From: Arcticibacter sp045629565
GTDB taxonomy: Bacteria; Bacteroidota; Bacteroidia; Sphingobacteriales; Sphingobacteriaceae
Assembly (NCBI RefSeq): GCF_045629565.1
Contig: NZ_JAZQRL010000132.1
Span: 6,467 to 70,466 of the forward strand
Direction of reading: 5' to 3'
Length of the DNA: 64,000 nt
Shown in pieces: positions 18,159 through 27,186 of the stretch. The notes beneath the pieces were generated by a model that saw only the letters and a list, made by a program, of their open reading frames with translations, did not search any database and was not told where the DNA came from. Made by a program: the position numbers and the translations under genes. The number at the start of each line of letters is the position of its first letter. Position 1 is the first letter of the stretch.

Positions 18159-19313
18159 TTGAAACATATAGCAATATTAGGATCTTCTGGTAGCATCGGT
18201 ACTCAGGCTCTTGAAGTGATCAGGGATAATCCTGATCGGTTTAAGATTTCGGTATTGACTGCCGGAAATAATGGCCGGCTACTTATTGAGCAGGCGCGAG
18301 AGTTTAAGCCCCTACAAGTGGTAATAGGTGACGAACGGCAGCATGCAGAAGTTCGTTCGGCTCTTGAAGATTTAGGTATTGAAGTGTTTGCCGGTGAAAA
18401 AGCGTTGACAGAAGTAGTACAGCTTCCGTCGATCGATGTGGTGTTAACTGCTGTTGTTGGATTTTGTGGACTGCGACCTACTATAGCTGCAATTAAGGCT
18501 GGAAAGGATATTGCCCTGGCAAACAAGGAGACAATGGTTGTAGCGGGCGAGCTGGTGAATGCACTGGCCAAGAAGCATAAAGTTTCTATTTTCCCCGTGG
18601 ACTCTGAGCACTCAGCTATATTTCAATGTTTGCAAGGTGAGCAAGGCAATAAGGTGGAGAAAATTTACCTTACAGCGTCAGGTGGGCCATTTAGAGGGAA
18701 AAGTAAAGAATTTCTATCAACTGTAACGAAAGGCCAGGCTCTCCAGCATCCGAATTGGGTGATGGGAGCGAAAATTACCATTGACTCGGCTTCTCTGATG
18801 AATAAAGGACTGGAAGTAATAGAGGCTAAATGGCTTTTTGACTTGAAACCTGCACAGATCGATGTGATTGTTCATCCTCAGTCGATCATTCATTCAATCG
18901 CTCAATTTGAGGATGGTTCTATGAAAGCGCAGATGGGTTTACCTGATATGAAACTTCCAATTCAATATGCACTGGGATATCCAGACAGAATATTAAACAG
19001 TTTTCCACGTTTTGATTTCTTGAAACATACTGAAATGACGTTCGAGCAGCCTGACCGCCGGACTTTTCGCAACCTGCAATTTGCTTTTGACGCAATGGAA
19101 AAGGGGGGCAATAGCCCTTGTGTGCTTAATGCTGCAAATGAAATCGTTGTCCAGGCATTCCTGGATGATCGGTTAGGCTTTCTGGAGATGAGTGACATCA
19201 TCGAAAAGTGTATGAGCGAAGTTTCCTATATTCGTGATCCGAATCTGGAGGATTTCATCGAGACGGATACTGAAACGAGGAAGTTTGCCAGTCAATTGGT
19301 AACAAATTATTAA
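18159..19313 (+). CDS. dxr: 1-deoxy-D-xylulose 5-phosphate reductoisomerase
   Basis: A 384-residue protein that catalyses the NADPH-dependent second step of the MEP isoprenoid pathway. The start is TTG at 18159, the only position that gives the standard N-terminus MKHIAILGSSGSIGTQALEVI with its dinucleotide-binding loop. Also visible are ALANKETMVVAGELV, the metal-binding IFPVDSEHSAIFQCL, LTASGGPFRG, the HPNWVMGAKITIDSASLMNKGLEVIEA block and VIVHPQSIIHS. Length is as expected. It is eleven bases after the GH3-type gene and 30 before rseP; dxr next to rseP is a common bacterial arrangement. Confidence 0.96.
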   Translation: MKHIAILGSSGSIGTQALEVIRDNPDRFKISVLTAGNNGRLLIEQAREFKPLQVVIGDERQHAEVRSALEDLGIEVFAGEKALTEVVQLPSIDVVLTAVVGFCGLRPTIAAIKAGKDIALANKETMVVAGELVNALAKKHKVSIFPVDSEHSAIFQCLQGEQGNKVEKIYLTASGGPFRGKSKEFLSTVTKGQALQHPNWVMGAKITIDSASLMNKGLEVIEAKWLFDLKPAQIDVIVHPQSIIHSIAQFEDGSMKAQMGLPDMKLPIQYALGYPDRILNSFPRFDFLKHTEMTFEQPDRRTFRNLQFAFDAMEKGGNSPCVLNAANEIVVQAFLDDRLGFLEMSDIIEKCMSEVSYIRDPNLEDFIETDTETRKFASQLVTNY

Positions 19314-19343
19314 AGAATTATTCTAATAGATTTTATAAGTACT

Positions 19344-20666
19344 ATGGATGGATTGGTTATGACCGGCCAGCTTTTGCTGGGCCTATCAATATTGATTATA
19401 CTACACGAGGCAGGCCATTTTTTTGCAGCGCGTGCTTTCGGTATAAAGGTTGAGAAATTTTACTTGTTCTTTGACGCCTGGGGATTTAAACTTTTTAGTT
19501 TTAAATATAAAGGGTGTGAATATGGAATGGGATGGCTGCCATTGGGTGGTTATGTGAAGATCGCAGGCATGATTGATGAATCTATGGATACAGAGCAGCT
19601 TGCTGGTCCACCGCAGCCATGGGAATTTCGGTCAAAACCAGCTTGGCAACGCCTGATTGTAATGTTAGGAGGAGTGGCCGTGAATATCGTTCTGGGGATG
19701 TTTATCTTCTGGATGCTTACTTTCAAAATGGGCGAGACTTATATTCCAAATGAGAAGCTTGTTAGCGGCGTTGTCCCAGGAAAGGTGGGTAAAGCCATTG
19801 GGATTGAGACAGGAGACCGGATCGTTGCTGTTAATGGAACCAAGGTTGTCAGGTTTGACGAAATAACCAGTTCAAAGGTGTTGATGGGTGGAGGCACACT
19901 GACCATTAACAGAAACGGAGAATCGAAGGATATCCATGTACCTGGAAATATTCTTGATGAAGTTGCCGATCATGGTGTTACAGAGTTTGTGCAGCCAAGA
20001 ACATCAATCAGCAGTGTGGCGGAGGTATTGCCAGGCAGTAAGGCTGCCGCGGCGGGTTTCGAAAAAGGAGATAGCATATTGAGTGTAAACGGAAAGCAGA
20101 TCACTTATTTTGATGAATTCCAGCAGCAGTTGATGGCTAAAAAGAACAATAAGATTAACGTGAATGTCTACCGAAATAGCCAGGTAGTGACGTTGATGCC
20201 TGTCGTCGGTGAGGACGGAACTATCGGTGTTTCACTTAATATGAATGTTCCAACGGAAAGTCTTAATCATGGCTTATGGGCTTCTTTACCGATAGGCGCT
20301 TCAAAGGCCTGGGGTATGTTCACGGACAATGCCAAGGGGATAGGTAAAGTCGTTACCGGCCAGGTTAAGGCCCAGAAAGCATTCACAGGACCTGTAGGTA
20401 TAGCCAATATGTTTGGCGCAGAGGTAAACTGGTTGAAGTTCTGGACGCTTGTAGGACTGCTTTCTATGGCTTTAGCATTGATGAACTTATTGCCTATTCC
20501 TGCTTTGGATGGTGGTCATGCAGTTTTTCTGATTATTGAGATGGTGAAGGGAAGCCCACTAAGCGATAAATTCATGGAGCGTGCTCAACTAGTAGGTTTT
20601 GTTATTATCGTTGCTTTAATGGTATTTGTCTTAGGTAACGATATCTTTAAATATGTGCTCAACTAG
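19344..20666 (+). CDS. rseP: RIP metalloprotease RseP (site-2 protease)
   Basis: A 440-residue inner-membrane zinc protease that cleaves transmembrane substrates such as anti-sigma factors. The zinc motif HEAGH is at residues 21-25 in the first membrane helix. The third ligand, Asp389, lies in the C-terminal MNLLPIPALDGGH segment. Two PDZ domains lie between (about 130-205 and 220-300, with PGKVGKAIGIETGDRIVAVNG and PGSKAAAAGFEKGDSILSVNG). The C-terminal helices begin near 365 (WTLVGLLSMALALMNLLPI). It closes the packed gene series; the next element is the independently promoted tRNA-Leu. Confidence 0.95.
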   Translation: MDGLVMTGQLLLGLSILIILHEAGHFFAARAFGIKVEKFYLFFDAWGFKLFSFKYKGCEYGMGWLPLGGYVKIAGMIDESMDTEQLAGPPQPWEFRSKPAWQRLIVMLGGVAVNIVLGMFIFWMLTFKMGETYIPNEKLVSGVVPGKVGKAIGIETGDRIVAVNGTKVVRFDEITSSKVLMGGGTLTINRNGESKDIHVPGNILDEVADHGVTEFVQPRTSISSVAEVLPGSKAAAAGFEKGDSILSVNGKQITYFDEFQQQLMAKKNNKINVNVYRNSQVVTLMPVVGEDGTIGVSLNMNVPTESLNHGLWASLPIGASKAWGMFTDNAKGIGKVVTGQVKAQKAFTGPVGIANMFGAEVNWLKFWTLVGLLSMALALMNLLPIPALDGGHAVFLIIEMVKGSPLSDKFMERAQLVGFVIIVALMVFVLGNDIFKYVLN

Positions 20667-20707
20667 TTACATTGCTGAATATCAGGTCGCTAAAAATATT
20701 CCGTTTT

Positions 20708-20742
20708 TTTGTTGTAAATCTGGGGTGTATTGAATAGATTTG
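20708..20742 (+). promoter_or_regulatory. Promoter of tRNA-Leu
   Basis: TTTGTTG (20708-20714) and TAGATTTG (20735-20742) match the Bacteroidota -33 and -7 elements; the TAnnTTTG box is perfect and the TTG-to-TA spacing is 20. Transcription would start near 20749, about 14 bases before the tRNA. Confidence 0.7.
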
Positions 20743-20762
20743 CATCCCGTTAACGAAGGAAT

Positions 20763-20842
20763 GCCCAGCTGGCGGAATTGGTAGACGCGCTGGTCTCAAA
20801 CACCTGTGGGAAACCGTGCCGGTTCGACTCCGGCGCTGGGTA
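20763..20842 (+). tRNA. tRNA-Leu (anticodon CAA)
   Basis: An 80-base class-II tRNA read by eye. The acceptor strand GCCCAGC pairs with GCTGGGT (a G-T first pair), with A as discriminator base. The D-arm is GGCGGAATTGGTAGACGCG, the anticodon loop CTCAAAC has CAA at 20797-20799, and the T-arm is GCCGG-TTCGACT-CCGGC. CCA is not encoded. The anticodon stem CTGGT/ACCTG has a T-T mismatch at its second pair, and the variable arm is short (about 11 bases). It has its own promoter and a strong terminator just downstream. Confidence 0.93.
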
Positions 20843-20856
20843 CGATTAACAACAAT

Positions 20857-20893
20857 AAAGCCCTGTAATTTAACAGTTACAGGGCTTTTTTTA
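20857..20893 (+). terminator. Rho-independent terminator after tRNA-Leu
   Basis: AAAGCCCTGTAA (20857-20868) and TTACAGGGCTTT (20877-20888) form a perfect 12-base stem with an 8-base loop, running into a T-run. This is a textbook terminator 15 bases after the tRNA. Confidence 0.92.
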
Positions 20894-21006
20894 AGACTAC
20901 CTTCACTATTGCATACACTACTATAGGACCAAGTCGAAAACTTGTGGACTGATGTTTTTTTGAGCATCAAGTTCTGTAAGGGGGTACTTAAAGAACCTGG
21001 TGCTTC

Positions 21007-21386
21007 TCACTCCTCTAAACTGGCTTCAGAATGCTTTTTCCTGGCGTTAAAGGACTTTGCTGATGCATTGATAGATTCTCCTATCTGAAGTAACTTTAAA
21101 GTCTTGCCAGGCCACAGAGCTTGTCGTGAGATTTTAAAGCCTAAACTTTCCAAGTATAACAGCCAATCTTTTGCATCGGACCTTGATCCAGTCGCTAAAA
21201 GCGGTTAAGGACTCCAATAGTTTCGCTGGCGCATTTTGCCTTTGACCATAGAAATGTCCGGTCGTGTGGGATGAGTTACGTCGGTATCGACTGACTTCTT
21301 TTAAAAAAAGCCGCGAATCCTTCCCGCATTTGCGTTAGTTCTGCAACAAGATTCCAATCCTTTAAGCCAACTTGTTTGTGCCGGTA
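21007..21386 (-). pseudogene. Probable decayed coding sequence of unknown family
   Basis: Three minus-strand frames join into one plausible protein. The first (21386-21279) reads GLKDWNLVAELTQMREGFAAFFKRSQSIPT and then stops. A second frame continues SSHTTGHFYGQRQNAPAKLLESLTAFSDWIK (to 21134). A third (21204-21007) reads SRSDAKDWLLYLESLGFKIS and ends KKHSEASLEE followed by a stop. At least two frameshifts or stops are needed, and none of the pieces has a good start. Helical, aromatic-rich composition argues for real protein ancestry. I could not name the family; a mobile-element or plasmid-type protein is one possibility. The call is tentative. Confidence 0.35.
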
Positions 21387-21389
21387 TCA

Positions 21390-22062
21390 AGCTATCGCCG
21401 ACGTTTAATATGGACCACCTTGTGCCTATGAATAGGAAGTCCTGCACGGTGATGGTGGGAAAGAAGCGGATTGCTGATCTTTTCTTTCGAAAAGTAATTT
21501 AAGAAAACTACACAAAGAAGATGGATTCAGACCGTAGGTGGCTGCGAGCTTGATTTCATGAACATATAAGATATGAATATGCACAAATGTGCTATTTGAG
21601 AAACATCCCTGAGCCTACCTTTAAACTCAAACTGTCGAAGGAAAGAAATATCCATAGACGTTAAACTGACTAATAAAACTAAGCCAAATGATGAGGAAAC
21701 ACACCGATTCTTTTGGTGGACTTGTACAAAACAATTAATTACTATTATATGCTGAAACTTTTACAACCAAAACCATCGACCGTATTTTCTGAACGTGTCT
21801 CCACTTGCATTTCCCCATTAAGAAGCGGATAATCCCGGCATTTGGCATACTCATTCCATACAGTATATCTCGGCTTTATATTCCGACTTAATGAGCACGT
21901 ACTAACCAAACCACCATAATTAAACCTCACGTATGAACAAATCTCTTAATTCATCAAAGAATGTCTGCATTCTCTTACGCATGCTATTTCCTGTATTGAA
22001 TTCTCCGGGCTTAATGCAAGAAAACGAACCTAACTCATCCAATGGTATTTAGAAATTAAATA
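21390..22062. other. Intergenic region, no gene seen
   Basis: About 670 bases before the first PUL gene. All frames are broken by stops, and the only ATG-initiated frames are short and lack family-like sequence. I saw no clear TAnnTTTG promoter close to the ATG at 22063. The stretch may hold the PUL promoter and an operator for the hybrid two-component regulator, but I could not point to a specific repeat. Confidence 0.5.
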
Positions 22063-25000
22063 ATGGAAAAAACTAACTTATCCTGTAATGTCGCACATGT
22101 TAAGCAAAGTACCCAAGGGCGAACATTAAAACTGGGCTTTGCAATTCTATTTTTTTTCACAATGAGTGTCGTCTTCGGTCAACAGAGTCGGGTAGTGAGA
22201 GGAAAGATACTAGATCAGCAACAGCAACCTGTTATAGGAGCTGGAGTTGCTGTTAAAGATGGGACGCAAAGGGCAGTGAGCGATGTGAACGGTGCATTCG
22301 CAATTAACGTTCCAGCAGAAGCGAGATTTCTGGTTATCTCTTATCTAGGGATGGCTACTCAAGAAGTTGACATCAATGGAAAAACCACAGTAACTGTATC
22401 TATGAAGGATCAAACTTCGGAGTTGGAGCAGGTTGTGATTGTAGGGTACGGTCAGCAGAAGAAAGAAACACTTGTAGGCGCCATAACACAAACAAGTGGG
22501 AAAGTATTGGAACGTACCGGTGGCGTTACTAACCTGGGTATGGCCCTAACGGGAAATTTGCCGGGAGTAGTCACGACGTCATCCACAGGTATGCCTGGGG
22601 GGGAAGACCCGGAAATCCTCATCCGTGCTCAGACTACCTGGAATAACAGTTCTCCTTTGATCCTCGTCGATGGTATTGAACGACCTATAGGTACTGTTGA
22701 TATTGCTTCAGTAGAGAGTATTTCGGTGCTAAAAGATGCGTCAGCTACTGCTGTATTCGGGGTTAAAGGCGCAAACGGTGTTATCCTCATCACTACAAAA
22801 ACGGGTGCTGAAGGAAGGGCCGTGGTTAAAGGACGATTAAATTCGACGGTAAAAACTGTTTCCCGGTTGCCGCGGAAATATGATTCTTATGACGCACTAT
22901 CTCTTAAGAATAGAGTTTCAGAAAGGGAGTTGTCTACAGATCTTAACATTTGGCCATCGAACTTTACACCGGAAGAAGTTCTCTTGAAATATCGTTTTCC
23001 TGCTAACGATGCAGAATGGGATCGTTATCCCAACGTTGATTGGGAAAAGGAACTGATCGCTGACTATGCCATGTCTTATGGCGCCAATGCAAGCGTGTCT
23101 GGTGGAACGAAGTCGGTTAAGTACTTCGCATCTGCTGACTATGTTCGTGAGGGAGATATATTCAAGACCTTTGAAAACAACCGGGGTTACTCTTCAGGTT
23201 ATGGTTATGACCGGATCAACTTTCGCAGTAACCTCGATTTCAATGTAACGAAAACAACCAAATTTGCTACCAAGATTTTCGGATCGAATGGTGTTCGTCA
23301 GTTTCCCTGGGATCAGCCGTCGAATAATAATTATTCTGCAACTTTCCCCTGGACAGCTGCTTACAGGTCTGCTCCGGACGCCGTACGTCCTGTGTATTCA
23401 GACGGAACCTTTGGTGAGTTTCCCCTGGCCTTTGACGTGCCTAATTCAGTTGCTAACCTGGCAACTGCCGGGTATGAGCAAAATACTAATACCCAGTTAA
23501 CTACTGATTTTATCCTTAATCAGGACCTTAAAATGATCACGCCGGGCCTGAGTTTGAGGCTGAATTATTCTTTTGACAATACTTTCCTAGAGATTGACCG
23601 AGGCATCAGGGATCCGGCTGCAACCCAACGAAAATATATCAACCCGATAAACGGGCAGGTCACTTATACACAGGTGACCAATCCTAACACCGGATTGGAT
23701 TATTTCGGGCGCCAGAACTGGGTAACAGAAGCTGGGTCAGTTGATAAGGGTCAAACGTACCGCAGGAAAAATTATTCCGGCCAGTTGAACTATGATCGCA
23801 GTTTCTCGAAGCACGACCTTGGTTTGATGGGACTCTTTATGCGTGAACAGATTGCGAGAGGGAGTGTCTTTCCCAAGTACAGAGAAGACTGGGTTTTCCG
23901 CACAACCTATGCCTTTGATTCTAAATATTTGTTCGAGGCCAACGGTGCTTATAACGGATCAGAGCAATTTGGTCCTGACTATCGTTTCGCATTCTTTCCA
24001 TCGGTCTCTGCAGGCTGGGTGATCAGTAAAGAACGGTTCATGGAAAAATTGAACTTTGTCAATTCACTTAAGCTACGCGGATCATGGGGTAAAATAGGTA
24101 GTGATCGGCTCGGTTGGAACGAGTTTGATAACCGATATCTCTATAGAGATCTGTGGGATTTTTCAGGGAATGCGCCAATGGGTACACTGGCACAAAATTC
24201 GCCTTATACATTTTACAGGATGACACAGTTAGGTAATCCGAACATCGCCTGGGAAAATGTTGAAAAGCGGAATATCGCAGTAGATTTTGAGTTATTCAAC
24301 GGCATACTGGGAGGAAGTTTGGATGTATTTAAGGATTTGAGAACCGACATTATTATTGCCGGAAATTCACGGGCTATTCCAAGCTATTTCGGGCAAGCTG
24401 CACCGAATGCCAATATCGGTAGTGTTGAAGGGAAAGGATTTGAGTTGGATTTACGCTTCAACTTTAAGTTGAATAATAACATGCGAGCGTGGCTCAATAC
24501 AAATATGACCCGCGCAGTTAATACCGTTCTATCCCGTGACGACGGTGAGCTGCTTCCAGATTATCAAAAGCAGGCCGGTTGGCAACTAGGACAGGTACGC
24601 TCACATATGGAATATGGCTATTTGCGGTCATGGGACGATGTATATGGCAGCACGCAACGAAATACGAACGATGCATTTAAGCTTCCGGGGGACTATAATA
24701 TTATCGATTTCAATGCTGATGGCATTATTGATGATTTCGATTCAGCTCCGTACCAATATTCTGGTTCGCCTCAGAATACCTATAATGCTTCATTCGGTTT
24801 TGACTGGAAAGGCTTAAGCGTCTTCGCTCAGTTCTACGCGGTAAATAATGTAACCCGTAACGTAACATTCCCGACTTTCGATACCTATTCTGCCTCTAAT
24901 ACGGCTTATGTGGAAGGCATCTACTGGTCGAAAGAAGCCGGGGGTGATGTGCCTCTTCCTCGCTGGGGTGCCTTACCTAGTGGCGGTGCGGGTACACGCT

Positions 25001-25242
25001 ATCAATATGACGGATCATACATACGCCTGCGAAATGCCGAGGTGGCTTACACCTTCAGTGGAAAGGCAGTCGCGAGAATGGGCGTGAAGGCTTTCAGGCT
25101 CTACGTTAACGGAAACAACTTATGGGTATGGACCAAGTTGCCCGATGATCGTGAGTCAAACTTTGCCAGTGGCGGTGCTTCACTCCAGGGAGCTTACCCG
25201 AGTACAAGACGTTACAATCTAGGTATAGATCTAACATTTTAA
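22063..25242 (+). CDS. SusC-like TonB-dependent outer-membrane transporter (first of tandem pair)
   Basis: A 1,059-residue protein. A long n-region precedes the signal helix (LGFAILFFFTMSVVFGQQ, near residues 24-41). A carboxypeptidase-D-like regulatory domain follows (VRGKILDQQQQPVIGAGVAVKDG, about 44-125), then the TonB-box region LEQVVIVGYGQQKKETLVGAI. The plug domain has SPLILVDGIERPIGTVDIASVESISVLKDASATAVFGVKGANGVILITTKTG. The remaining ~800 residues form the beta barrel, ending in the aromatic-terminated YNLGIDLTF. It imports oligosaccharides together with the SusD protein encoded ten bases downstream, and corresponds in position to XusA of xylan utilisation loci. Confidence 0.93.
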   Translation: MEKTNLSCNVAHVKQSTQGRTLKLGFAILFFFTMSVVFGQQSRVVRGKILDQQQQPVIGAGVAVKDGTQRAVSDVNGAFAINVPAEARFLVISYLGMATQEVDINGKTTVTVSMKDQTSELEQVVIVGYGQQKKETLVGAITQTSGKVLERTGGVTNLGMALTGNLPGVVTTSSTGMPGGEDPEILIRAQTTWNNSSPLILVDGIERPIGTVDIASVESISVLKDASATAVFGVKGANGVILITTKTGAEGRAVVKGRLNSTVKTVSRLPRKYDSYDALSLKNRVSERELSTDLNIWPSNFTPEEVLLKYRFPANDAEWDRYPNVDWEKELIADYAMSYGANASVSGGTKSVKYFASADYVREGDIFKTFENNRGYSSGYGYDRINFRSNLDFNVTKTTKFATKIFGSNGVRQFPWDQPSNNNYSATFPWTAAYRSAPDAVRPVYSDGTFGEFPLAFDVPNSVANLATAGYEQNTNTQLTTDFILNQDLKMITPGLSLRLNYSFDNTFLEIDRGIRDPAATQRKYINPINGQVTYTQVTNPNTGLDYFGRQNWVTEAGSVDKGQTYRRKNYSGQLNYDRSFSKHDLGLMGLFMREQIARGSVFPKYREDWVFRTTYAFDSKYLFEANGAYNGSEQFGPDYRFAFFPSVSAGWVISKERFMEKLNFVNSLKLRGSWGKIGSDRLGWNEFDNRYLYRDLWDFSGNAPMGTLAQNSPYTFYRMTQLGNPNIAWENVEKRNIAVDFELFNGILGGSLDVFKDLRTDIIIAGNSRAIPSYFGQAAPNANIGSVEGKGFELDLRFNFKLNNNMRAWLNTNMTRAVNTVLSRDDGELLPDYQKQAGWQLGQVRSHMEYGYLRSWDDVYGSTQRNTNDAFKLPGDYNIIDFNADGIIDDFDSAPYQYSGSPQNTYNASFGFDWKGLSVFAQFYAVNNVTRNVTFPTFDTYSASNTAYVEGIYWSKEAGGDVPLPRWGALPSGGAGTRYQYDGSYIRLRNAEVAYTFSGKAVARMGVKAFRLYVNGNNLWVWTKLPDDRESNFASGGASLQGAYPSTRRYNLGIDLTF

Positions 25243-25252
25243 GATAACTAAG

Positions 25253-27169
25253 ATGAAAAAATATAACAGACTGATATTATTGTCTCTGACGATAGCGGTT
25301 ATTAGCATGGGCATGAGTTCGTGCAGAAAGTATCTCGATGCGGCTCCTGCAACCTCTATTGATGATGCGGAAGCATTTAAGAATTATCGAAATTTCCAGG
25401 GATTTACTGAGGAATTGTATAACGCTGTACCTATAGCTACGGGATCAACCTCACACAACAGCTGGAATTTTGGAGAAGATGAATTGTGGCAAACGAATGA
25501 TGACAGATTACTGGGGTACAGAATCGACAGGGGAGATTTTTGGGGATGGAACAATTCCATATTTGGTTCCTGGTTTAACACAGGAGGTAATGCCAATAAT
25601 ACAAATAGAGGTGATAAAGGTAGACTGTACGGCCTGGCATGGTACGGGATCAGGAAGGCAAATATCGGTTTGGATAACCTGGAGTTACTGGTTGACGCTA
25701 CAGCTGAGGAGAAGCAGTTAATCGAAGGACAACTATATTTCTTCCGTGGCTGGTTTCATTTCATGTTGATGCAATACTGGGGAGGTCTTCCTTATGTTGA
25801 TGTTGTGCTCCCAGCTGATCAGGCTCCGCGGATTCAGCGTCTGAACTATCAGCAAACGGCTGACAAAGTATCTGCGGATCTAAGAAAGGCAGCGGATCTG
25901 TTACCCTTGGATTGGGACCAGATTCCTGCAGGCAGGGCCACACAGGGTAATAATGACCGTCGTATCAATAAAATCATGGCTCTCGGCTTTCTGGGAAAAA
26001 ATCTTCTACTAGCAGGAAGTCCCCTGATGAACGAGGAATCGACGGGTGTTAACGGATACAATGCAGAATATTGTAAACAGGCTGCGGATGTTTTCGGAGA
26101 AGCCTTGACAATTATTGAAGCTACAAAAAGATACGAACTAGTGCCATTCTCCAACTATAGTGAGATATTCTACACTTACGCCAAGTCTAATCTTTCGCCA
26201 GGTGCACCTGTTGTAAATGGTCACAGGTACGTTGAGGCCATCTTCCAGGAGAATCCTTTGGAACCCACGAGATTTCGCTGGAATCAGATTAATGATTATC
26301 GTCCTCAAACTATCAAAAGCACAGGTCTAAAGGTTTACCCCACTGCAAATTACATCAATTATTACGGAATGAAGAATGGCCTTCCTATTCCAGTTCCTAC
26401 TCAGGCAGATGCGGAATCGGGTTGGGACCCTCAATATCCATGGAGAAACCGCGATCCCCGCTTTTATCATGACATCATGTTCGATGGCGAGAAAGCCGTA
26501 ACGAATGCGGGCAATGTAGGTAATAACGAGTTCAGACAGTACGCCAGCTTGTTTACAAACGGACATATGAGAGTGGCGGATGGGCCGAGCGCAGCGTTCA
26601 CAGGCTACATGCTTTCGAAGTTCACTAACAAATTATTGAACGACTGGGATCCTTATAATGGGGATAATAATGTGTTTTTACTAAGTTTCCTACGCCTATC
26701 TGACATGTATCTGATGTATGCTGAGGCTGCCTCAGAAGGTTATAATTCACCTCAGGGAAAAGCTCCGGGCTATAGCAAAACTGCGGTTGACGCAGTGAAC
26801 TTTGTAAGAGACAGGCCAGGTCTGGAAGTCGGGCATGTAGCAGAGAAATTCACAGCTTCTCAGGACATGTTTAGAGAGGAATACAGAAGGGAACGCGCCG
26901 TGGAACTGGCATATGAGGGACACCGGTTTGTGGATCTGCGTCGCTGGAAGTTAATTGACAAGTTGCCTTATACACTTAAAACGGCTGTTCAATTTGATCG
27001 GGTAACTGCAAATGCGCAGGTTTATGCTGATCCCAAAAATGCTCGTGTTCAAAATTTTAGGGAAACAGTATTACTTCAGAGAAATTTTACCAGCCGCCAT
27101 TATTGGTTTCCATTCCCGGTAGCGGATGTTAATATCTACGAGGGATTTAAACAGAATCCAGGTTGGTAA
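25253..27169 (+). CDS. SusD/RagB-like glycan-binding lipoprotein (first of tandem pair)
   Basis: A 638-residue protein. The signal peptide ends in the lipobox MGMSSC with Cys24 as the lipidation site, followed by RKYLDAAP, a typical start of SusD proteins. The TPR-like helical core shows QLIEGQLYFFRGWFHFMLMQYWGGLPYVD and the C-terminal block FREEYRRERAVELAYEGHRFVDLRRWK. It should lie on the cell surface as the lid of the adjacent SusC barrel and bind oligosaccharide. It corresponds in position to XusB. Confidence 0.92.
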   Translation: MKKYNRLILLSLTIAVISMGMSSCRKYLDAAPATSIDDAEAFKNYRNFQGFTEELYNAVPIATGSTSHNSWNFGEDELWQTNDDRLLGYRIDRGDFWGWNNSIFGSWFNTGGNANNTNRGDKGRLYGLAWYGIRKANIGLDNLELLVDATAEEKQLIEGQLYFFRGWFHFMLMQYWGGLPYVDVVLPADQAPRIQRLNYQQTADKVSADLRKAADLLPLDWDQIPAGRATQGNNDRRINKIMALGFLGKNLLLAGSPLMNEESTGVNGYNAEYCKQAADVFGEALTIIEATKRYELVPFSNYSEIFYTYAKSNLSPGAPVVNGHRYVEAIFQENPLEPTRFRWNQINDYRPQTIKSTGLKVYPTANYINYYGMKNGLPIPVPTQADAESGWDPQYPWRNRDPRFYHDIMFDGEKAVTNAGNVGNNEFRQYASLFTNGHMRVADGPSAAFTGYMLSKFTNKLLNDWDPYNGDNNVFLLSFLRLSDMYLMYAEAASEGYNSPQGKAPGYSKTAVDAVNFVRDRPGLEVGHVAEKFTASQDMFREEYRRERAVELAYEGHRFVDLRRWKLIDKLPYTLKTAVQFDRVTANAQVYADPKNARVQNFRETVLLQRNFTSRHYWFPFPVADVNIYEGFKQNPGW

Positions 27170-27186
27170 TCTTTAAAACATACAAA

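Noticed and set aside
20763..20842. tRNA-Leu as attachment site of an integrated island
   Set aside because: I found no repeat of the tRNA 3' end elsewhere in the window and no integrase gene next to it.
21745..21930. Short minus-strand frame (61 codons) before the first PUL
   Set aside because: No recognisable motif, poor composition and no start context; treated as chance.
27163..27186. Upstream start of the second susC gene
   Set aside because: It overlaps the end of the susD gene and precedes the normal signal peptide start at 27187.
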